Assembly (NCBI GenBank): GCA_028023455.1
Contig: JAQFVV010012398.1
Coordinates: forward strand, 8,948,682 to 9,012,681
Direction of reading: 5' to 3'
Source of the DNA: Epiperipatus broadwayi
Taxonomy: Eukaryota > Onychophora > Udeonychophora > Euonychophora > Peripatidae
DNA length: 64,000 bases
In this document: piece after piece, positions 35,832-47,965 of the stretch
How the letters are laid out: every line of letters starts with the position of its first letter
How positions within the stretch are numbered: position 1 is the first letter of the stretch
Position numbers and translations under genes: made by a program
Notes under the pieces: model-generated
Told to the model about the DNA's origin: nothing
Seen by the model: only the letters and a program-made list of their open reading frames with translations
Database searches by the model: none

Positions 35832-37799
35832 AGTTAAATCTGGTCTTAAAAGTTCTATTATTCCAATTTGCATCATAGCTATATTCAGAGCCAAAGATAT
35901 ATTCCCTAGAGTCGTGCAACAGCACTTAGTATGAATTTATGCCTGACTGAATTTTATAATTGGTCTCAGTTATAATTTTAAATGGGTCAAGTTTCAGTCA
36001 AAAGATTATTTTTAGATGAAATGTTAAAACTCGTAAACAAATTTACAGCTTGTGTAATTTTAACAAACAATAGAACTGAAAATTATTTAAAATGAATATT
36101 GCAACTTAAATAAATAATTTTATAAATGTAAATAAAAATTTTTATAAATCTAAACCTATTATTTTGTTATATACATAAATTCTAACTACACACCATTATG
36201 TTTACATCAGTTTTAACAAACGTAAATGAATATGCGTGTATATAAATATTTAAGACTATTTTTATATTATAATTAACATGATGATTATACACGCACATAC
36301 TCCGCAATATTACAAGCACACTTAAAGTTTTAAATTAAAGAAATACATGCAATCTGAGTGAAACAAAATACACTATTATAGAATATAATAAGTGAAACGG
36401 ATATAACCGTTTCAAAATATGTTGGTGCCTTTTTAAGTAGAAAAGTGTTAAGATTGCAGCAAAGATTTCAATATGTTACTTCATTTAACAAGTCAAACAT
36501 AAGGTGTCCCATTATAACCTCAACAAAACATTACATGATTTCTGCCTACAAACTACTTTTAAGTAGCAAATTTATGTTAAAAACTAATTTCTTTTTTTAT
36601 ATACTTTATACAAGATAAAGTTATATGTCATAAATTAAATATTCACATTTAACATGTTACAATAAATAAATCTAATATATCATGTTTCTTGTTTATTATT
36701 TTTCTGTATATCTCATGGGGATTTATTTTATGAGAAGCCAGTTCTCTTAATGATTGTGTGTTCATGAACTCACATATCTCTTAAGTCATAAAGAATCCTA
36801 TGGATTAAAATTTTCTTGTGGCCACAATTTGATTCTTAATTTTTTGGCATGTATTTAAGTCTCCATAAATTGTATACCTCATTATTCATGGAATTGTTGA
36901 ATTGAATAACACAATTTGTTTTGAAAAATTGCTTTGCATCTTACTAGCCATATAAATCTTAGCAAAGATAATGCAGCTCTTATTGTTTTGTTTTGTCAGC
37001 AATCAAAAAGTTTGATGTTAATATTGTGCAAGTGAGTTTTTAGAAAATATTAGATTTGAAATTATGTTACTGAAGAAAGCACAACAATCACTAATATGTA
37101 TGAAATTTTTTCTTCTAAACCTACATAACTTAAATATTGTGTCAAAAGATCATCTTTAAAATTTGTTGAAGAAAACTATAGTTGGGAAATAATTTTAATG
37201 CTGGTATGTTCCAATGGTTCATGCAACAACATAGTTTTTCATATTTTTATAAATAAATGGATTTCCAATTCAGACAATACTTAAACTGCAGTATGCATAA
37301 ATACTGATAGGTCATTATATGATGTTTGAGCTATTTGAGATCTTATCATTTGATCACTTATAGGTGGCTAGTTCCCATTTCACAATGGATATTTTCCTCA
37401 ATTTTAGCAATAGTTCACAATCAGGAAAGTTGATGTCAAACATGGTATTGATACATATTTTGCTGAATGACTTAGTTTTTATGAATGTATTAAACAACTT
37501 AAAATAAACTAATACAGACCATTGGTTGTTTTATTGATGTCCATAATGTGTTGTATGCGAGCAGTTCAGATTCTGAGCCCCATAAATAATTATGTATATG
37601 TTTATTAATATTTGCTAATGATATATTGTTTATACAAGCCCACAGTTCATAATATACCTACAGATCTTTAAGAGTGAGTTAACTTTTTATTTTTGTTCTC
37701 AAATAACTTTTAATATGAGTGAAAGAAAATAATTTAATTCAGAACTTATTGATCATTAATTTGTTTATTATTAAATTGGCTTTTGTCATTGAGACATAT
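35832..37799. other. AT-rich stretch, possibly 3' part of the decayed LINE
   Basis: No clear feature is visible. From about 37000 onward, pieces may belong to the minus-strand LINE at 37800, but similarity is too weak to annotate. Confidence 0.4.
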
Positions 37800-38580
37800 A
37801 CTGGGCTACCCAGAATCAGAAATTTACTTGTAACTGCTGTAAACTTTGATGGGATTTTCTTTCTTGATAATTCATCTTCAACTTAATTAATCCATTTGTT
37901 TGTTTGTTTGTGAAAAAAAATTTAGGCACCCTTATAATGACAATGTTAGAGACTCCTGTGATAATCATCTCTACATCATCAAGATACATCAATATGTTTA
38001 TTTCTTTTCCAAGATTTGGGATAAATCTTTCTGGAATATGATGATTTATCTCTTTCAAAAGAGAATTAATGTACATAGCAAATAAAGCAGGGAATAAAAA
38101 TGATCTTTAGTCAAGACCTTTTGTAATATGAAATATTGGAGAGAGCTTTATGAAATTTTTTGTAGTTGCTGTTCTATTGCTTATATAATTTATTAGGTGA
38201 TATGTGAGAGTTGGCTTTTCTGGCATGATATTAGATATCTGTTTAGTTAGAAAATGTAGGCTTACATGGTAAAAGGCACGTTTGAAATTAATCTCTAGTG
38301 CAATCACATCAGAAAAACAATTTTGTTTTACATGGGATATTATTTCCTGTTGTGCTAAAATTATATGTGAATATGTCATCTAGATATAGAATAATGGACA
38401 AGTAGAAGTTTAGTTGCCAGGATGGACTTAAGATTATGCAACAGTATTTTAGCATGTATATCTTCAACCATTATACATTTTAGTTGATTGATAAGTGGTT
38501 TATAGTGTTATGGTCTTCATCATCATAAATAATATTTGCTTGTTAATGTCTGGCTTATCTTTGTATTTCACAGTTAGTGA
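37800..38580 (-). pseudogene. Decayed minus-strand LINE reverse transcriptase
   Basis: Read on the minus strand from about 38380: ALEINFKRAFYHVSLHFL (motif A with AFD changed to AFY), then LINYISNRTATTKNF, then a broken motif B region (TKGLD), then MYINSLLKEINHHIPERF and INILMYLDDVEMIITG (motif C, YLDD). The segment YINSLLKEINHHIPE parallels YINPLLKEIEKHLPG in the copy at 21041, so it is the same or a sister family. Upstream sequence to about 38580 (PLINQLKCIMVEDI in pieces) also looks RT-like. It is much older than the two plus-strand copies, with stops and frameshifts throughout and no recognisable ends. Confidence 0.7.
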
Positions 38581-40200
38581 GTTTCATGGATTTATATAAG
38601 TTTAATGTTATATTTGAGAATGATAATGTTATTGCAGATTTTAACATGACTATTTATTCAATCACATTCTCTAGAGAAATTAATATCAGTTATGATAAAT
38701 CTGGGTTTTTCAGTCAATCCAACAATGCTAGATTATTATCAAAGTACGATGTTTAAAATATTTTCAGTTCACATGATCTACCAGGCTTTCCACTAGAATG
38801 GCATCATCTTGTTCTTTCAATGTGTGGATTTTTTTTTTTTAGCATAATTAATAGTTATTTGAATTACATTGTTAGCTGCCATATTTCTGAATTTTATTAT
38901 CTATATGTTTTCTTGAATGCCATATAATTTATTATATTGATATTTTATTATATTAATTTCTGAAAATTATTGGGATCTTTTTCAAGATTTCTTCCATAAA
39001 ATATCTTGCATGGTTTGATGGAATACGAGTTTCTGAGCTTTCATAAATGATTTAATTAGTGGATTATAAAAATCTCAAAAACTTATTTATTGGGTATATA
39101 TTTGATAAGACTTAAATTAAAGTCATTTACTATAATTTTTATAGATCATCAATATTAAGTTGCATATTATATGGATTTTTCTCCTCAAATATGTCTTAAA
39201 ATGTATATGTTATGTGATCTTTGGTGTTACAGTCAGTTTCACCATATTATAGTCTGTGAAGAACACTGACATGAATGTGAATTCAACCAGCAACTAGTAG
39301 AAAAGATAATGAACTGCTGTTTGAAAATGTATATGCACTTTTTGATAAATATCTTACTGAGGTTTACATATTATGTGACTATAGATATTGATTTAATTCT
39401 CTAGAAATCATCCTTATAATACATGGAACATGATTTACTGATTGAAAGTACTGTATTTGATTAATTATTTTTACTAATTTCTTTTCCTCTTTGAGATGAA
39501 TAGACAGCATAAATAATAATTTTTTATGTCTGAAGCACTTAGCAAAATTATTATATGAATTTCTGCTTTTAGTATTATTATCGATCTACTTATTTGTTTT
39601 TATTGATTAAAATCATGGCTACTCTTGCAGGGTGATTATTTAAGAAAGATATATCAATAGTTAGATGGTATTATGAAAATATTTGTATTTGTACTTTGAT
39701 GGAATTTTGTTTTATTTTGTTGTTAATATATCAAAAGATACTTAACTAAAATACCTGATGAATTTATGGACTTTAGACTAAGTGTTTAATTTTTTGATAT
39801 TAAGGGTTGAAAATTTTACTTAATTATTGGCCATTATGTGGAATGTGGACATTGATCATTCATGTTAATAGAGTTACTAAAATATTTTTGTTTAAAGTTT
39901 TTATATTTTGCCTCTTCTTTTAGGCTGTAGCATTACTTTTGTTATTTCCTCTTTTTTTTATAAAAATTGATTTATCTTTCTTTTGTAAAAGATTTCTCTT
40001 TATCCTCAGAGGATATTTCATATAATAAAATTCTTGAAGTACTAGGGGAATTCATTGATTTTTTTTTACTTTAGTTGAAATATTAATACATGTCGATTAA
40101 TTTTCACATTTCAATTTCTTGGCTTGTGATTTTGTTTTCATTTTTATTAAAGTTAGAATTGTTAATCACAATGACATTATCACATTGTTCCACTTCTTCT
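38581..40200. other. AT-rich stretch, no supported feature
   Basis: It may hold the 5' part of the decayed minus-strand LINE, but translations give only fragments. Confidence 0.35.
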
Positions 40201-40683
40201 ATACTGAAGCAGTTGGATCTAAGTTCGATCCTAGCTTCATGACATCTAGCCATAAACCCACTTCAAACCCTAGTACTAACCTTAAATTTCCGATGCAATG
40301 GGGCTTTATATGTTCAATCCACGCTAATTTCCATAAAGAATAACTTATTTCATAAATGCGTATTAAAATTAATTAGTTTCAGATTTAAATTGACCAATTC
40401 TATTAATAAATTCATGATAGAATTATTCATGAATTTATATATTATAACTGCGTGGATTGTGCATATATATTTGTAAATATTTAGATATATATATATGTTT
40501 AAAAGTTTCATTGCGTCGGGAATGTTTGATTTTATTTTTAAATAATTTGTTAAAGTTTTATTGATTAAAAGCTACATTCTTTCGATAAGCTTTCAGATTT
40601 TCCCTTTCCAAAAACAACAGTTAAAGTTTATTAATTAGAAAAAAGAAAAGGATTTCCTAATTAAAATCATTTTCTGATTTTAA

Positions 40684-40713
40684 GAATTCATTTTCTAATT
40701 AGAAAATGAATTC
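40684..40713. repeat. Perfect 30-bp palindrome in R2 copy B
   Basis: GAATTCATTTTCTAA is followed at once by its reverse complement. It is conserved with copy A (12360-12387). Confidence 0.9.
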
Positions 40714-41370
40714 AAGTTAATGAGTTTGAAAGCCTTATTGAAGGAATGTATGTAAAAAGAACCAGTAAATCTAAAAAAGAAGCGCTAGCCTGAAGGCATC
40801 AGAGGACAGATATATAGCTCTGAAAAGTTTGGAAAAAAAAGAAAAGCCATCTTTGTTAGAGAGAAGTGCAGTAAACTCTGTGCATTTTAAATAGTGTTTC
40901 AATCATGGTGAAGGGCTAAAACATCAGGAATCTGGCTGTGGTTCCTGAAGTCCCCTAAAAATCTCCAATGAAGCTGCTGAATCTTTTCCAGACCAATCAT
41001 GCTGCTAAAATAGTGAAAATTCATTAATATACTGTTCAAGTAATCGACCAAATGGTGCCTACATTTTTACCAACCTGGATGTGTAAACTAAGGAAACCAG
41101 CTCCAGAAGAAATGGGTAATATATTTTCATAATGAACCTTAAACTATCTGGCCAGTTTCCGAACTTTACTTTGCACTCCCTTTAGAGCTCTTTTATTCTT
41201 TAATGTAATAATTTTTATAAAACCTTTTATTCATGCTACTGTAAACTTATATCGTAATTCTCTCAACCTCTAGTCTTTAAACTTTCTCTTTTCTTACTTG
41301 GCGGTTCATTTATTATATTATATATATATGTGTGTGTTTTATTAATGTCGTTTATTTTTAATTATATGCC

Positions 41371-41495
41371 AATAATCTTTCGACTCGATGATCTCTTTGC
41401 CTTGTGCAAATAATAATATATTAATTCTAATAGTAATTCTCACCATTAGAACTAGATTTACCGTTCTATTAATTATCGAGTCGAAAAAAATTATT
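41371..41495. repeat. Conserved stem-loop in R2 copy B
   Basis: AATAATCTTTCGACTCGATG at 41371 pairs with ATTATCGAGTCGAAA near 41472-41486 and the ATTATT that follows. The equivalent arms in copy A are at 13103-13240. Confidence 0.6.
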
Positions 41496-42809
41496 AAATG
41501 TGTGTTATTTTTATAATTGGCTAATAATAAATTATTAGCTCCATTTTTAATCTATGCCCCAGCTATTTTTTGTATTCACCAATTTGTATTTATTCATATA
41601 TAATCTTAAAATGTTTTTATTGCAAAAGGGCCGATAAAGGATCAAATATATTCTAATTCAACTTTGTTATTTTCGATTAAGATTCAGGAAGGGCACGATG
41701 ATTGGGGCATAATTAATATGATTTACAAATACTTTAAAATAGTTTTACTTAAAAGCTCGTTTGACTTTAATTCAATTGATCAAGTTATCACGTAGAGCAT
41801 TCTATAATTGGGTTTTAGTTCTCAAACGGTGACTAGTAAGTCATCATCTTCAATGTTGCTGATGTAGGGCAATCTTCCACTCCGTTAGGCTGGTCGGTGA
41901 TAATTTCTGTTATTTTAAATTATCGAGGAAGAAAACACTTCCTCTCCTGTTCATATTAGTCAAAGGGCATAAGATTTGTCAGATGCAAGCTGCCATAGGA
42001 CTTCGATTATCGACCAGCTATCGTCTTTCAATTTCACTTTATAGCTCATAATTCGTCAGCACCGTTACCTCTCTGTTCTGGTAAAGCCCGCTCTGATGCT
42101 CGTAATTCGTGATGAAGTGATTTCAATTAAAGTCAAACAAATTATCAGATATATTTAATTAAATAAGCTTTCCAATAAAGATTAAAGTTATGCCCTAAAA
42201 TACGTATCTTGCTCTTCATGAATGGATTTGCGAATGTGAAAATAAATATCACATTCTTTCGTATAAAATTAGAGTAATAATTTCCTTTACTAATGAATAC
42301 CTTTATCTGCCTTTATTTTCTTGTTGGGGGCATAGACATAGACTTTCAAATATTGCGTAATATTCATTGGCATATAATAAGGACCGCCACTCTTATTATG
42401 ATTATAAACTTTGTTTAAGGACTAGAATTAGTTAATTTAATCTTTATTTAAAATTCAAACCAAAAAAATTATTATTAAATATTTTCTAAACACACTTGGT
42501 TTCTTAGTTCTTAATTCTTTTATAATTATTTTAATGTTGATACTCGTTGTCTGTGTTGGCAACCCGAACATATACATATGATTCGATTTAAAATTATTTT
42601 AGTCAATTAATTATCCTATATTAGTGTCAGTTCAAGGGTCTCTAATCCTCACCAACCATTGAGCTAGTTTTTTGGCACATAGCACTGTGCCATCAATTTA
42701 GATTTCTACTAATCTGAGCTGTGGAGTTAGGTTTGAATTTAGTTTTGGTTCAGCTGAGTTTGGATGCGACTTGCAGTGTAGGTGGTGGGTTTTTTGACTG
42801 GTACAATAC

Positions 42810-45300
42810 TATACACTCCCTCCAACACCAGGTAATTAGAATTCACAACATATAACTCAGTACTGATATTTCTTAAGCCATGACTTGAGATAAAGATGGT
42901 TTATGGGATATAGGGTAAATATACCCTACTCTTTCAATGAGCCACAAGTTGAACATTGGTTCATAGGGCAATGAGATGCTGTATTCCTGGACTATAGATT
43001 TAAAACTACAAGTAACATTCCTCTTATGTGAAACTATTCATGGGAATCTATTACTCATAATGTTGTAGGATATGTTATCAGCTGTTTTATTTTTTTCATT
43101 TTGAAATAAAAGTCAAAACTATTTGTTTGAATGCTCTTGTTATTAACTTCTGCTTATTTTAATTCATGGACCTCAGTAATATTTTGAAATTCATTGATAA
43201 AGGTTTGTTGATCAAATCCCATAGATGTTTGATTATTCTTTCTGTAATGACAGGATTGAAGTCTTTTGAAAATGTTTTTTCCACTTAGCAATTTAATCAT
43301 ATTTTCAGCTTTTATTTTATGTCATTCAATAGACTATTAATAAAAAAAACTTTTTGAGTGTAGAAGGAAAACACAGTTGATTTTATCAGCTAGATGAGCT
43401 TTCTCTGGATCTTTGATGTAATCTGAATATGACAGACAGATAAATAGAAATTCTTTAATTCTGTATAAATAAAGTATATAATATAAAATATCTATGTTTC
43501 AGGTTAAGGATAATTTTTTTTATTCTCATTTTTGGATTGAATGGTTTGAGATTATTATAAAGTTTTTCTTTCTATGTCACTACTTGTGGAGCTATGTTTA
43601 GTATCATTTTATCATAATTATTTGGATATATTGATTTTTTGTGTATGTTGGATCTTTTTCTTTAAGTTGTTTTTCAAAAATTGTTTGCAGTTCTTTTCCA
43701 ACCATTATCATGTCCTTATTTACCTTGTTATTACTTTTGCTGTTTGTTTCTATAAAGTTGTTTTCTTCTTTTATGCCATTAATACCATCATTTTTGAAAT
43801 TAATATTTGTAATTATTTTTAATTTGGTATTGATTCTTTTTACATGTATAGAATTTTTGTAGTTATTTATAAATGTGATGACATGTTTTGTCAGCAACTT
43901 AATTTTAATATTCAATAATATTTTTCATGCTTACAGAGCCAATTTCAATACTCATCATTTCCAATAGACAAATTTATTTTTTCATTAATAAGTACTAGTT
44001 GGTTATGTTTAATAAATTACTGTCCATTGCTATCCTATTCACATCATCAAACTAAATTTTAGCTTATGGATTTTATTAGTAAGAAATTTTGGATCTGGAT
44101 CTAGTTTACCTGAACTTTTTGAATCTAATGCACTTTTGTCCCAAAAACCATCTTTTATTCACTTTTACTAAAATTCTAAACCATGTTTGGAAATGGCATA
44201 ACTATACAAACAAGTTGATTTAGATTCAAAAAACTTACATATTTTGGAGTATTGATTCAATAGCTTGATAGTAAAAAAAAGTAAACATCAGCTGGAGGAA
44301 CAGTGCATTAAAATAAAAAATGCAGGTGCACAGAAACAGATCCAAAACTAATGAAAACCATAATCTAGAATTAGAGCAGTGGATAAGGTTTTGTACTGCA
44401 GTATCAGCTGGTATTTATTGATTATGCAAACTTACACAACAGACAGAGATTATGTAATGTTTTGTTAGTATTTTATAACAATCCTGGCTAACTAACATAT
44501 ATATATAGAGAGAGAGATATTAAAAACTGAGGATATCGTTAATATAAATTGAACTGATGTCAAATCTATATAATTATGTAAGCAAATTGGCTTAGATTAA
44601 GATGTTTTGAATTTCAGGCTGATAGTTTGAAAGTAAATAATACCTGTTGTAGGAAAAGTGCATTAGATTTTAAAAAATCCAAAACTCTTCACTGAAAAAA
44701 AAATAATGAAAAAAAACCATATGCTAAAGCCTAGTCTGGTGACATAAATGCCAATGGATAAAGTAGGATAAAAGAAATGAATTTTGTTATAGTCATGTAA
44801 TTTAACTACTATAACCCAAATAGTTGAATATAGAGTTGTTATTTTGCCTAATTTACTGCATGGAAGTGATACTTAGATCTTCTTAAAATTCTAAAAATAC
44901 AATAAAGTCATTGTTTTTCAGCTTCATGGACATGACAATATTAGAATGTATTACTGTAAAATCTTAGTTTTGTGCAATTAAAATGTGAAATGAATGAATA
45001 ATATAAGACTTCATAATGATATATTTTATGGATAACTGAAGAATAGTTTTTTTTTGGTAGAGGCAGACCCAGTTTATATTATAAAGAATGTTTCAAAGAT
45101 ATTCTAAAGAAGTATAATATTGATTGTTTTTATTGAGATAATGAGTCTGAGGACAGAATACAATAAAAATACAATTAGCTATAGTTTTAATTATATGATG
45201 AAATATTTTCATCATCGAATATTAATTGCTGTTTTTAGAAAAATTCAAATCTTATTTAAACTTTAACACATAGATTAGTATATAATACAGTGTTTAAAAT
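42810..45300. other. AT-rich stretch; possible LINE linker on minus strand
   Basis: Minus strand 43915-43604 has an open frame with DMIMVGKELQTIFEKQLKEK, which has the charged character of the endonuclease-RT linker of LINE ORF2 but no diagnostic motif. A (GA)n run lies at 44506-44518. Nothing else is supported. Confidence 0.25.
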
Positions 45301-45304
45301 GATT

Positions 45305-45378
45305 TAAACCTTTTGTCTCCTTCTGGTATCACTGGCCTGATCAGTGGCAGTACTGGTAACCAAAAGGTTCAAACCTGC
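45305..45378. repeat. Imperfect palindrome
   Basis: AAACCTTTTG on the left matches CAAAAGGTTCAAACC on the right. The centre CACTGGCCTGATCAGTG is nearly self-complementary, and CTGGTATCAC pairs with GCAGTACTGG with mismatches. It is GC-richer than its flanks. It may be a tiny fold-back element. Confidence 0.55.
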
Positions 45379-45464
45379 AATATTTGATTTATGAATATTG
45401 AATTTAACCAATGCTTTAAACAACTGGCAACAGTCATTTCTCACCTATGGCAAGAATAATAATT

Positions 45465-45960
45465 AATAAGAGATTACAAACATTATGAATTATCACACTA
45501 AGTTGACGTAAGAGATTGAATACCATTGTTATGTGAATAGCTTTTTTAAATTTCCTTCTTTATACTTTTTCCCTCTGTCCAATATTTTTGTCTTTTTTAT
45601 ATATCAAACATATATTTATTGGTACACATTCTCTCTACTTTAGTTATATCTATTTTTTAATTTCCATTCATCAGTTTCAGTCCTTTTAACCACATTTCAA
45701 TAGGGCAAATGATTTTACCAAATATTTAACCTTCCACATTCATACTGTATTTCATAGATCCAATTTTTGTATTTTCAGCATTTCAAATTTTGATTTTGTA
45801 GAAGTTACATTTTCTCATTGTAAAGCTGTTCTGACTTTATAGTGATTGCATATTTTCTTTAATTTGTCTACTATCTCTATTATGTATGGTTACACTACAG
45901 ATCCTATAATTATTTTTCTATTTTTCATGGTTTTTAATGACAGTTGATGAATATCAAAAG
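45465..45960 (-). pseudogene. Penelope-like element fragment: RT end and GIY-YIG domain
   Basis: Read on the minus strand: SVV-PYIIEIVDKLKKICNH (end of the RT domain), then YKVRTALQ, STKSKFEMLKIQK, IYEIQYECGRLNIW (GIY-YIG core), NVVKRTETDEWKLKN, then KKTKILDRGKKYKEGNLKKL. The last is the KVLDRE-KxYKxRK-EA region of PLE nucleases. Several stops interrupt it. The C-terminal part matches 51425-51580 (plus strand) and the whole corresponds to 19130-19720. The fragment stops abruptly at about 45960, where a plus-strand copy of the same RT segment begins. Confidence 0.7.
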
Positions 45961-46140
45961 GAAGAAAATTGTGGGTACTATAGTGTATCCATAACTACCA
46001 TGATAACAGAAAAACTAAAGAAAATCTGCCAACACTATAACATCAGAACAGCTTTCCAAAGTTATCGCACTCTATGATCAATACTAATCTCTACAAAACC
46101 TAAATTTGAAATGATGAAAAACAAAAACTGCAACTAAAAA
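45961..46140 (+). pseudogene. Penelope-like element fragment, opposite orientation
   Basis: The frame reads SITTMITEKLKKICQHYNIR, then TAFQSYRTL, one stop, SILISTKPKFEMMKNKN and then a stop. The KKICxxYNIRTxFxSxxTLRS pattern is the hallmark of the end of the RT domain in Penelope-like elements (KKxNIRTVFxxxxTLR). It is the inverted counterpart of 45780-45960 and starts exactly where that one ends. It stops just before a (TA)n tract and R1 copy B. Confidence 0.72.
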
Positions 46141-46168
46141 ATATTGTGACAAAACAAATATATATATA

Positions 46169-47965
46169 TATTGTGCCCTTATCTGTAGGTCATAACAAGG
46201 TAGAAAGGTCAATTACTAAAAAATTTTAAATTTTAAGTTATATTTGTATGATATATAAATAATAGTAGGATAATTAGATTTTATAGTACAATTTAAAGCT
46301 GAAAATACCTGGTATAGAAAAATGTAAAGGATTATTTTAAAAGAAAACAGTTAAATAAAGCTTAATGATATCCTTGCTTATGGTTGTAAAAGCTGGCCAT
46401 ATAAAATAACACAGCTATAAATAGTTAAAAGTATATTAATAATTTGAATATAATATTTTTAAAAACTAATAAATTAAATAAATAGTATATGTAGTGTATA
46501 ATTATATTTAATAGTCAAATTTAATAGATTATATTTTAAGATAAACTTTATGATGATGAGAATTGTATTTAGTTCTACAAGTTTAAATTATTTTCCAAAT
46601 TTTTTATAAAATATATCAGTTTTGGTAATTTAGACCGAGACGTAAATAAAAAATCATTTGATAAAGTTAGTAAACACGTGACTGTATATTATATACCTTC
46701 ACACACACGCGCGTTAAAATAATAATAAAGTTTGTGAATATGAAACTAAATATAATTGCCATCGATCCTTAAAGTAAAAGTGGAAATATTAAATATTGTT
46801 TTAATAATTGTTGTAAAAGTTTAAATGATTTTGATAAAATTATAAGTGAGTTTAAAAAATACTATTCTAAATAATATTTTCAGACATTACGTCATCAATT
46901 CTTTATTTTTAAAAGTCTAGTATGTTATAAAATTAAATGTGTACATCTGTTCGCGCTAAAAAGTCATTAACCAATCAACGGAGGTAAATTAGCAGACAGA
47001 ATATAAGAATTAGATGAAGCGGGGGGAGAAGTAATGTGAAAGTGAAAGAGAAAGTAACATATTTTTTTAGCGGATAACACCGTAGCTGGAAAAGTGATAT
47101 AAATTTAAAATTTCGTATTTATTTTAAAAGTTCTTTTGTAACATATAATATTTTGACTGCCTCTACATGGATTGCTAATTTTAAAGGTTATCTTACCAGG
47201 GAATTTTATTCAAGTTTGACCAAAACCCTACAGTAAAATGGAAGTACAAGAAAGAATACCTAAAAATATTGCTAAAGGAAAAATATTTGGAAAGTGCCTT
47301 AATGCAGATTTATTTATGCTCAACCAGAAACTTATTATTATAATTCAGAGAAATATAATTAGGACGCTCTACGAAAACTTAAAAGAGAAGTTATTTGCCG
47401 TCAGGAAAAAATTATGATGCATAATTTTATAAGGCTATTTTGAAGTTATTTTATTCTTCTCTATGAAAAAAATTTAATATGCGTTTTTATCATAAAGAAA
47501 AATTATGTAAATGTATAATGAAGAAAGAGTGTTTATCTTTTAAAAAGAAACATTGTAAAAATATAGTACCAGAAGTTTCAAAGAAAGAAAAAGTAATAGA
47601 ATAATATGAAAGTGCCATTAGGTGTTTTATGGAAAGGAACAGAAAAACTTTATCTAATCAGAAAAAATATTATAAAGTATTCAATGGAGGAAATGCTTGA
47701 TTTTTAAAAATATAAAATTAAATTACTTAATGAAAATGGATCCATGGAAATAGAAAAAATTTATTGAATATTTAAATAAAAAGTACCTAGAAGATGCATC
47801 GGAAAAGTCGCGCGGGAAAATATTAGCAGACAATATTGGAAGAGAATATGGAGACGTTTTTTCTTTACAGGATGGATTTGATATCATGAATTAAGGATTG
47901 TATTCAATATTGTGAAAACCAAGGATTGTCATCTATGAATATTTATTAAACAGAGTAATAATTGT
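46169..47965 (+). repeat. Dispersed repeat R1, copy B
   Basis: Reverse-complement partner of 1-1828. It begins TTGTGCCCTTATCTGTAGG right after a TA tract and is traceable to about 47965 (AACAGAGTAATAATTGTTTT); it may run further, because copy A is cut there by the window edge. It has two conserved coding-like blocks (47238-47417 and about 47740-47965). Between them, a lysine-rich low-identity translation can also be followed in both copies through indels (for example KGTEKL near 47637). Confidence 0.85.
47238..47417 (+). CDS. Small ORF inside R1 copy B, 59 codons
   Basis: ATG at 47238 opens MEVQERIPKNIAKGKIFGKC, followed by LNADLFMLNQKL and LKEKLFAVRKKL, then TGA. Position, length and most residues correspond to the ORF at 572-751. 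No domain is recognised. One-base indels between the copies near the 3' end suggest that at least one copy is no longer in the ancestral frame. I infer an ancestral protein-coding element. Confidence 0.35.
   Translation: MEVQERIPKNIAKGKIFGKCLNADLFMLNQKLIIIIQRNIIRTLYENLKEKLFAVRKKL

Larger units (their letters stand above)
40205..42805 (+). repeat. Dispersed repeat R2, copy B
   Basis: Same orientation and ends as copy A: TGAAGCAGTTGGATC at the start, TTTGACTGGTACA at the end, with ATAC outside both ends (40201-40204 and 42806-42809). It is 2.60 kb, about 180 bp shorter than copy A through many small deletions. Long shared stretches include CGATCCTAGCTTCATGA near the start and AAATACGTATCTTGCTCTTC near 42200. 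No protein-coding domain is seen in either copy. Flanks beyond ATAC are unrelated to those of copy A, so the two are separate insertions, not one duplicated region. Confidence 0.85.

Noticed and set aside
43574-43862. Two overlapping plus-strand ORFs that look like membrane proteins
   Set aside because: T-rich DNA always gives F/L/I-rich translations. The complementary strand gives a charged, more protein-like frame, and there is no conserved motif.
47238-47965. Assigning R1 to a known retroelement or virus group
   Set aside because: No RT, integrase, protease or capsid motif could be seen; a name would be a guess.
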